Shown here piece after piece: positions 58,081 to 64,000 of a stretch of 64,000 nucleotides of DNA. Below the pieces are notes generated by a model. It had not been told where the DNA came from. It saw only the letters and a list, made by a program, of their open reading frames with translations, and did not search any database. Made by a program: the position numbers and the translations under genes. The stretch covers positions 1-64,000 of the forward strand of contig JAKSDA010000526.1 of assembly GCA_022360315.1 (NCBI GenBank), given 5' to 3'. The stretch comes from Pseudomonadota bacterium (GTDB lineage Bacteria; Myxococcota_A; Polyangia; Haliangiales; Haliangiaceae). The first letter of the stretch is position 1; every line of letters starts with the position of its first letter.

Positions 58081-60975
58081 TCAGATGTTTCGGCGAAAGT
58101 ACTGCTGAGCGCTGTCGGCCTGGGTGGACTTGAACGCAGCGCACGTGTCGGCTTGCCGGCCGGCTCGCTCCATAGCCTGCTGGACTGTATCGCGGACATT
58201 GCCGACCCGCTCGACCAGCGACGCGATGGTGGCAAACTCCGCCCGGCTGCACGGGGGCCGGGTGTATAGAGGAGCGAGCAGGACCAACAGGTTGCGTCCC
58301 CGCAGCGTGGGCGCGCTGCGTTCGAGAAAGTCAAGGGCTCGCTGCCGTCCCGACGAATTCGCCATCAGCTCCTGAAAGAAGTAAACCCGGAACTCGATGT
58401 CTGGCGCTTTTTTGACCAGGGCCAGACTGCGCTCGATCAGCTGTGGCTGGCGAAACGCGGCCAGGGCACCCAGCAGCGGATACAGGCGATCTCTGTCGCC
58501 GCGCCTGACCGCGCGTTCGAACTGATCCGACATCTGGCCGTGTAGCACTGCATCGCCGTGGGCCGCGGCGATTTGTAGTGTCGCGGTGATCATGCCCCGC
58601 TCGATGCCTCGTCCGGTGCGCAGCCATCGCCGGGCCAGACGGCGAGCCCTGGCCACGACAGTCTGATCAGCGCCGTAGCGGCCGACAAACCCGACCAGGG
58701 TTGGACGCAAGAGCGTGTCGTCCTCGGCCTCGCTGGCGACTTTGGCGAAGCCGAACGCCTGTGCACGCGGACTGTACAGCTGGTTCACAAGGGCTCGAAA
58801 TTTGTCCTGATGACGAGGAGCGATGAGGTGGTCGGCGACGTCGGTCAACAGCTCGACGATCGCCTCGGTAGTGTATCGGCTGCGGCTGCGCGCCAGCTCG
58901 GCCACGATCGGCAGCGCGTCGTTCGCGGCGAGATCGGCACTGTAGAGCAGAGCGCGCAGGTTGTAGACCAGGTCGGCGAGCTCCGGTTCCGACAGCGGAG
59001 CCCGGGCCAGCGCGGCCAGCTGCGCCACGGGCAGACGATAGCGAAAATAGCCGGCAGCATCGTGGTTGGGCATGAGCCAGGCCGGGCAGTGGTCGGTGGC
59101 CAGCTCGACGCGCTGCCAGCGCTCGGCGAGAAGCGCACACTGCCGCACGCTCTTGCCGGCACCGGCGTCGTAGCTGAGACACAGGGGAATCTGCCACAGA
59201 GTCTCATTATCTCCGGGTCTCGACCGGGACCGGGCAGACAACACCAGATGGCGTTTCTGGCCCAGCTCGACCGCGATGCCCGCATCCGAGCAAGAGAGCT
59301 CGGCGGTGACCTCGGGGACACCTGGGGCGTCGAGAAAGGGACGAAACGATCCACTCACGTCGCGCCGAGCCGCAACCGAGAGGGCGGCGAGAAAGTCCTC
59401 TGCGGTCGCGGTGCCGTCGACGTGGCTGGCCACATACGCGCGGATCGCGTCGCGAAAGACCTTTTGGCCCAGCCAGGCTTCGAACATGGCGAGCAGCGCT
59501 GCGCCCTTCTGGTACGACAGGGGGTCGAATGCGCGCAAGAGCTGGCGGCGTGTGCTGCCGACCTGGCGCACTGCGCGCGCGGTGGGGTAGCCATCAACCA
59601 CCATCGCCTGATTTTTGGCCATAACTTTCTCGATGACCTGACGGCGAGCCGGGTCCCACTCGCCGAGCACCTTGTCGGACAGCCAGGTGGCAAATCCCTC
59701 GTTTAACCACAGGTCGTTCCAGTCCCGCGGAGTGACCAGATCACCAAACCACAGGTGAGCGAATTCATGAGCGCAGACCTGGGCCAACAAGCGCTGTTGC
59801 GGCAGTGACGGCCGGGCCGGGTCGGCGAGCAAGATATGCGCTCCGACCGTGATCAGCCCGGGATTCTCCATGGCGCCGTGAAACGAGGGTACCGAGATGA
59901 GGTCGATTTTGGGGAACGGCACCGGTGTGGCAAAGTAATCGGTGACTCGGGTCAGCAGTTCGGGCGCCATGTTGGCCGCGATCTGTGCCCGGGCTTTTTC
60001 GCCCATGGGCACGACAATGCGGATCGGGACCCGCGGTGCAGCGCCTCTGTCGTCACTATGTCGCGCCGCCGACTGCTCCGACCCGCGATCGGCAGGATAG
60101 CGGGCCTCGACCAGTTCAAATGGCCCTACCGCAAGGGCAACCAGATACGTCGGCAATGGCCGTGTGGTCGCAAAGTCGATGCGTTTTTTCTTGGTACCAA
60201 CCGGTTCGACGTTGCGCACCGGCATGTTGGACAGGCCAACCGTCGAGTTGGGAACGATCATGGACAGGGTCCACGGCGTTTTAAAACGCGGCTCGTCGAA
60301 ACAGGGGAACGCGCGCCGCGCATCGGTGGGCTCGAAGTCACTGAAGATATAGTGTCGTCCTCCGGTCCGCTGGCGAAATAGACCGACCGCTGTACCCAGT
60401 GTACCGCCAAATACAATCGATAGACGTGCAGCACCAGCTGGTGCGCGATGAGCCAATTCCAGTCCGATCAGATCGCGGTCGGCCTGCACGACATGAGACG
60501 TGATCGGGATCGCGCGCGCGCCCGACCGTTTCTCGCCTGTGCCGGCGGTTCGCCCAGCAGAAGAGACTTCTTCGGCAGCCGATGGTCCGGAGTGATCGGG
60601 TTCGACGACGTTCAGGGTTGCTCTTTCGATGCTGAGGCCCGCCCCGTGTAACCAGATCACGTCGACGGGACTGGCAATGCGAAGGTCGATCGTGATCGCA
60701 CCGCGATAACCCGAGCGATCCGGATTCAAGTCCACATCGAGAGCGTATGCCGTGGGCATCACAAGTTCGCTCAATTGCTGCGAAGACGCAGCTGGCCGGG
60801 CTGGCGACCGGTTGTCTGGCGCAACGACGGCATCGGCGCCAGCCGATCGGGTTTGCGCCCGATCGGCTCGAGCGCCCGGATCGGCAGTCAACCCCGGTGA
60901 GGCGACGCGACAGGCCAGCACCACAGTCAAAACGCATAGACCGCCCACCCGATAAAGTCTGCCGATCATGCCCAT
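58081..60975 (-). CDS. M1 family aminopeptidase (GluZincin)
   Basis: A 964-aa membrane-anchored peptidase. The signal segment (VGGLCVLTVVLAC) gives a lipobox-type Cys. N-terminal beta domain (DLNPDRSGYRGAITIDLRI) is followed by RRAFPCFDEPRFKTPW, the exopeptidase motif HGAMENPGLITV, the zinc motif HEFAHLWFGD with the second Glu in NEGFATWLSD, and a long C-terminal helical domain. I start at ATG 60975; the frame to 61146 has no support. M1 enzymes release N-terminal amino acids. Nearby genes do not indicate a specific substrate. Confidence 0.92.
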   Translation of the reverse strand: MGMIGRLYRVGGLCVLTVVLACRVASPGLTADPGARADRAQTRSAGADAVVAPDNRSPARPAASSQQLSELVMPTAYALDVDLNPDRSGYRGAITIDLRIASPVDVIWLHGAGLSIERATLNVVEPDHSGPSAAEEVSSAGRTAGTGEKRSGARAIPITSHVVQADRDLIGLELAHRAPAGAARLSIVFGGTLGTAVGLFRQRTGGRHYIFSDFEPTDARRAFPCFDEPRFKTPWTLSMIVPNSTVGLSNMPVRNVEPVGTKKKRIDFATTRPLPTYLVALAVGPFELVEARYPADRGSEQSAARHSDDRGAAPRVPIRIVVPMGEKARAQIAANMAPELLTRVTDYFATPVPFPKIDLISVPSFHGAMENPGLITVGAHILLADPARPSLPQQRLLAQVCAHEFAHLWFGDLVTPRDWNDLWLNEGFATWLSDKVLGEWDPARRQVIEKVMAKNQAMVVDGYPTARAVRQVGSTRRQLLRAFDPLSYQKGAALLAMFEAWLGQKVFRDAIRAYVASHVDGTATAEDFLAALSVAARRDVSGSFRPFLDAPGVPEVTAELSCSDAGIAVELGQKRHLVLSARSRSRPGDNETLWQIPLCLSYDAGAGKSVRQCALLAERWQRVELATDHCPAWLMPNHDAAGYFRYRLPVAQLAALARAPLSEPELADLVYNLRALLYSADLAANDALPIVAELARSRSRYTTEAIVELLTDVADHLIAPRHQDKFRALVNQLYSPRAQAFGFAKVASEAEDDTLLRPTLVGFVGRYGADQTVVARARRLARRWLRTGRGIERGMITATLQIAAAHGDAVLHGQMSDQFERAVRRGDRDRLYPLLGALAAFRQPQLIERSLALVKKAPDIEFRVYFFQELMANSSGRQRALDFLERSAPTLRGRNLLVLLAPLYTRPPCSRAEFATIASLVERVGNVRDTVQQAMERAGRQADTCAAFKSTQADSAQQYFRRNI

Positions 60976-61908
60976 GCCTGATGGTGCCATACAACGGGTA
61001 TCTAAACAGAAACACATTGGTTGTGGATCATACGAGGTGTTTCTGTTGCAGATTCCGGGCGCTTTTTCCAAGCACTCGTACAATGCCAGATCTACCACCG
61101 ATGTCTGCACAATCGACGCTCGGTACCATGTGCTGGATACCAACATATCCTACATTGTCTCACCGATCCTGTAGTATTGTTTCGCCTAACCCGTAGTGAT
61201 TATAATGTGCGATTGGCCACTTTTGGCTGGCAATTGAAACGGATTTGTTGCAGGATAGACATGTCGCTGATGGCAGTCGGCACGGCGTTTTGACGTTTTG
61301 ATCGAGCAATTGTCGACGAGCGGCTGCGTCGTCATTGGCTTTGTCGAGAGTCATTGTTATCAGTGATTTCCCATGAGTATTTGGTATGGAAAAGATACAA
61401 CGACGCGCTCCCACGGATCACCCGCTCCACGACGATCAGCAGCGACGAGAACAGTGGTCCGAGTCGAAGCGCAACTGTTGTTTGGTGCCCAGGCCGATGA
61501 GAGATCCCCACGGTGTACTCTTCACTGTGATTCTGCTGGTCGGCCTGATTATGATTTTATCGGGGCGATGGTTCTGAATTCCGGGGTTGTTCTCGGCGCG
61601 TAGATCACTCGTCATTCGACGCGTTATCCCGCTGTGATACCAAATCCGGGTGAGACCTCTTATAGATGTTCGGCGGCCGCGGCGATGGATTGAGGTCATT
61701 ACGTATCTGATTCGCGGTCGCAGGAGTTGGAAATCATAGGTCGCAGCAATAGTTGCTGTCGAGATCACCCTTGTTACGCATTATCGATGGGCGCGGTCGG
61801 TGAGCATCGTACCGGCCTGCTACAGCTTCTCCAACAGAGAATGAATGTCCTACGACAAGGGAGACCTCTATGATACCCTGCTGCGTCATTTTATCTCAGA
61901 GGTCTTTT
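60976..61908. other. About 930 bp with no confident gene
   Basis: It holds the small frame at 61386-61577 described separately. An inverted repeat, AGACCTCT/AGAGGTCT (61862-61869 with 61898-61905), sits just before the rhodanese gene and could form a leader hairpin. The rest is AT-richer than average and without motifs. Confidence 0.4.
61386..61577 (+). CDS. Possible small membrane protein (63 aa)
   Basis: A plus-strand 63-codon frame ends in a hydrophobic helix (GVLFTVILLVGLIMILSG) after a charged N-terminal part (MEKIQRRAPTDHPLHDDQQR). That layout is common for small tail-anchored membrane proteins. No ribosome site is convincing and no homolog can be checked here. It might be a chance frame, or a part of a decayed gene. 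Confidence 0.3.
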   Translation: MEKIQRRAPTDHPLHDDQQRREQWSESKRNCCLVPRPMRDPHGVLFTVILLVGLIMILSGRWF

Positions 61909-62769
61909 ATGAAACACGTGTCTCTCATTGCCGTTTTGTTTGTTTCGTTGTTGGTATTTGCATGCGGATCGGATTCCGATGACATAGATGCAACGGAGTT
62001 GCTGGTCTCCATGGATTGGTTGACAGATAATCTGGATAATTCTGATGTCCAGATTGTCGATATACGGCAAACGACAGACGGTTATGCTGCGGGCCATATC
62101 ACTGGCGCCATTCAGCTCGATTTTGCCGCAATCAGGGCCGAGATAGACGGTGTTCCGGGTCAGGTACCGTCGAGCGATGTTGTCGCCAATGCGTTCAGTG
62201 CTGCCGGGTTGCAGCGCGATGCCACTATAGTGGTATACGACAATGAAGATGGCCTGTTTGCGGCGCGTTTGGTCTGGACGCTGCAGTATTACGGTCACTC
62301 GGATGTCCGCCTATTGAATGGTGATTTCGAGGTATGGAACGGTGCCGGCAGAGACGTGAGCACCACGGCCACCACGCCCGATCCCACGACCTACTCGATT
62401 GACGGCGCGATCGACGAGTTGCGAGTCGATGCCGAGTGGATCAAAGCCCGGCTCGACGATTCGTCGGTGGCCATCGTCGACGCTCGCACACCAGACGAAT
62501 ACGCAGCTGGCCACATACCCGGTGCTATCAATCACAACTGGACGACAAACGTCGACAACGGCATGTTCAAGGCCAGGGATACATTGCTCGACAAGTACAG
62601 TGATATCCCAAAAGACAAGACAGTGGTGACCTATTGTCGAAGCGGTGTGCGGTCGGCAATTGCCTTTTTTGTCCTGCGTTATCTCGGCTATGAAGACGTT
62701 CGCAACTATGACGGCTCATGGCACGAATGGGGTAATCCTGACAACAATCTTCCCATCGAAACCGACTGA
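61909..62769 (+). CDS. Two-domain rhodanese (sulfurtransferase) lipoprotein
   Basis: A 286-aa periplasmic sulfurtransferase. The ATG at 61909 opens a lipoprotein signal (MKHVSLIAVLFVSLLVFAC); the in-frame ATG at 61870 lies in the upstream hairpin region. The first rhodanese domain is inactive (VVYDNEDGLFAARLVWTL, no Cys). The second has the active loop TYCRSGVRSAIAFFV with nucleophile Cys and the family RxGxR pattern. The enzymes transfer sulfane sulfur from thiosulfate or related donors. No cyanide- or sulfur-oxidation genes adjoin. Confidence 0.9.
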   Translation: MKHVSLIAVLFVSLLVFACGSDSDDIDATELLVSMDWLTDNLDNSDVQIVDIRQTTDGYAAGHITGAIQLDFAAIRAEIDGVPGQVPSSDVVANAFSAAGLQRDATIVVYDNEDGLFAARLVWTLQYYGHSDVRLLNGDFEVWNGAGRDVSTTATTPDPTTYSIDGAIDELRVDAEWIKARLDDSSVAIVDARTPDEYAAGHIPGAINHNWTTNVDNGMFKARDTLLDKYSDIPKDKTVVTYCRSGVRSAIAFFVLRYLGYEDVRNYDGSWHEWGNPDNNLPIETD

Positions 62770-62772
62770 CCG

Positions 62773-63996
62773 CTACTGCGCGTACATGCGCAGTTCGGTG
62801 ATGGCCAGCTTCATCATCTCTTTACACCGCGCCAGATCGGGGTGGCGGATGAGCACGTAGCCGTCCGACAAAAGGGTTTGCTTCCAGTCGCGGCGCGGAT
62901 GGCCGATGGGAAGCAGATGCGCGAGCACCAGGCTGTCGCCGCAATAGGCGCGCAGCCTGGAAAGGCCTTCGATGTGGGTGATGCGACCCTGGCCCATGGC
63001 TCGTTTGAACACCACGGCAGTGTGATATCGCCGATGTGGTATGCCCTCGAAGCTATGCCAGCACACCGAACGCGCCCATTCGCGATAGATATCGAAGTCG
63101 TTGGCAAAGTTGATCTGATCCATCAGCTTGGCACCACCGGCGCGACACGCGATCTCGCCAAACACAACCTCTCCGTCGGGCTTGCGAAACCACTCCAGAT
63201 GCACAAAGCCCGTACCCATACCGAGTGCGTCGAGCACTGCCCGGCCGAGCTTGATACCGCTTGCAAACTCGGGCTCATATGGATTGCGATAGACGATCTG
63301 CGCCGGGCTGATCCACTCCTTGTTGCGCCCTTCCAGCGGCTTGGGAAAATACTGGGCCACGCTCTCGAAAGCTGGCCTGCCGGCAATGGCCACGGCGTCG
63401 TAGGTCAACTCATCGCCCTCGATATACTCCTCGACGCTGAGCTGGCCCAACCATCTGCGCTGCGACGCGATGCGCTCGAGTACGCGGTCGAGTTGCCCGG
63501 CATCGGTCGCATCATAGGTGTGCGCCGTGCCCGCCCCGGAATTGGGTTTGACCACGACCGGAAAACCGAGCGCCGCCGCGGCCGAGCGCGCCTGTTCTGC
63601 ACTGTGTACCTGGACATGCTGTGGTACCCGCAAATTTCTGGCAGTTAGGCGATCTTTCATGATCGACTTGTCGCGAAACCCCATGACCGTGTCCACGCTC
63701 ATACCGGCGATCCCCAGCGCCTCGCGCAACTCGGCGGCGACCAGGACATACGGCTCCCACAGACACTCGATGCGCTCGAACGGACCTTTTTGTCGATCGG
63801 CGCCGATGCGCGCGAGTACGGCCGCGGAGTCGGCCATGTTTTCGACCCGAATATAACCGGTCAAGTGGCGCTTGACCTGCTCTGGAATGTGGTCGAGCGG
63901 CGCCTCGCCCAGCCCGGTGACCCGCACCCCGACCTCGGCCAGGCCGCGGGTGAAATCCTGCATTTCTTCGGGATAATGGGGTGAGATAAATAACAC
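62773..63996 (-). CDS. ATP-grasp domain protein (5' end cut by the window)
   Basis: An ATP-grasp enzyme of at least 407 aa, related to carboxylate-amine ligases such as those for D-Ala-D-Ala-like or peptide synthesis. N-terminal LFISPHYPEEMQDFTRGL begins the preATP domain. ATP-binding strand FPVVVKPNSGAGTAHTYD and the Mg ligands in VVFGEIACRAGGAKLMDQIN follow, with a substrate domain to YAQ. The visible GTG at 63996 is probably not the start: the preceding codon AAC and the last base G fit a Met-Asn-Val start beyond 64000. Stop codon 62773 is 4 bp from the rhodanese stop, convergent. Confidence 0.85.
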   Translation of the reverse strand: MLFISPHYPEEMQDFTRGLAEVGVRVTGLGEAPLDHIPEQVKRHLTGYIRVENMADSAAVLARIGADRQKGPFERIECLWEPYVLVAAELREALGIAGMSVDTVMGFRDKSIMKDRLTARNLRVPQHVQVHSAEQARSAAAALGFPVVVKPNSGAGTAHTYDATDAGQLDRVLERIASQRRWLGQLSVEEYIEGDELTYDAVAIAGRPAFESVAQYFPKPLEGRNKEWISPAQIVYRNPYEPEFASGIKLGRAVLDALGMGTGFVHLEWFRKPDGEVVFGEIACRAGGAKLMDQINFANDFDIYREWARSVCWHSFEGIPHRRYHTAVVFKRAMGQGRITHIEGLSRLRAYCGDSLVLAHLLPIGHPRRDWKQTLLSDGYVLIRHPDLARCKEMMKLAITELRMYAQ

Positions 63997-64000
63997 GTTC

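Noticed and set aside
61436..61768. 110-codon minus-strand frame between the M1 peptidase and rhodanese genes
   Set aside because: Composition is Arg/Ile-rich without any domain or ribosome site; probably chance.

Overview
The window looks like one contig segment of a myxobacterial (Myxococcota) chromosome, probably from a Nannocystis/Haliangium-type lineage. The clues are high GC, a Ser/Thr kinase with C-terminal TPRs, a DUF1552/DUF1592 pair, many lipoproteins and secreted metallopeptidases (M57, M1, DUF885), an ECF sigma factor with a C-terminal helical repeat domain, and five-gene operons with 4-nt stop/start overlaps. The taxon is inferred from gene content; there is no rRNA to confirm it.

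Layout. 0-5 kb is a decayed accessory stretch: an IS21-like end, a beta-barrel protein, a Uma2 nuclease, tRNA-Ala(CGC), an inverted degraded copy of that tRNA's 3' half with its terminator and flank, two frameshifted VOC (glyoxalase-fold) pseudogenes, and an overlapping GIY-YIG/HipA-like pair. 5-16 kb holds signalling and metabolism: a histidine-phosphatase-like protein, a TPR kinase with a very long activation segment, an F420-type NADP oxidoreductase, an adenylate cyclase with three periplasmic heme-c motifs, an acyl-CoA dehydrogenase and a PAS/HisKA/receiver protein without an ATPase domain. 16-22 kb has an internally duplicated lipoprotein, a VOC protein, an ABM-SnoaL fusion, an ECF sigma factor and a sulfite-oxidase-like molybdoenzyme with a PepSY membrane partner. 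22-28.5 kb is a five-gene operon around a MotA/TolQ-type proton channel and a MotB/OmpA-type stator. MobA and an aldehyde dehydrogenase follow.

30.9-41.3 kb is the most interesting region. It is a seven-gene minus-strand cluster: a 40-aa candidate precursor peptide (TTG start, strong Shine-Dalgarno), three heme-oxygenase-like diiron (HDO) proteins whose N-termini look like RiPP recognition domains, an HlyD adaptor, a C39-peptidase ABC exporter and a second ABC exporter with a C39-like domain lacking the catalytic Cys. I read it as a RiPP pathway in which HDO enzymes modify a small peptide that is then cleaved and exported. A divergent Asp/Glu racemase-GNAT fusion sits next to it.

43-64 kb: a tungsten-type aldehyde ferredoxin oxidoreductase with a MoaD-like carrier, a MITE-like element with 31-bp inverted ends, a dodecaheme cytochrome c lipoprotein, the DUF1552/DUF1592 pair, an M57 metalloprotease with three fascin-like repeats, a DUF885 protein, a beta-hydroxyacid dehydrogenase, a Rieske ferredoxin, an M1 aminopeptidase, a two-domain rhodanese lipoprotein and an ATP-grasp protein cut by the window end.

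Redox and metal cofactors recur: heme c (cyclase, dodecaheme protein, DUF1592 protein), Mo/W (sulfite-oxidase-like protein, AOR, MobA, MoaD), diiron (HDOs) and [2Fe-2S].
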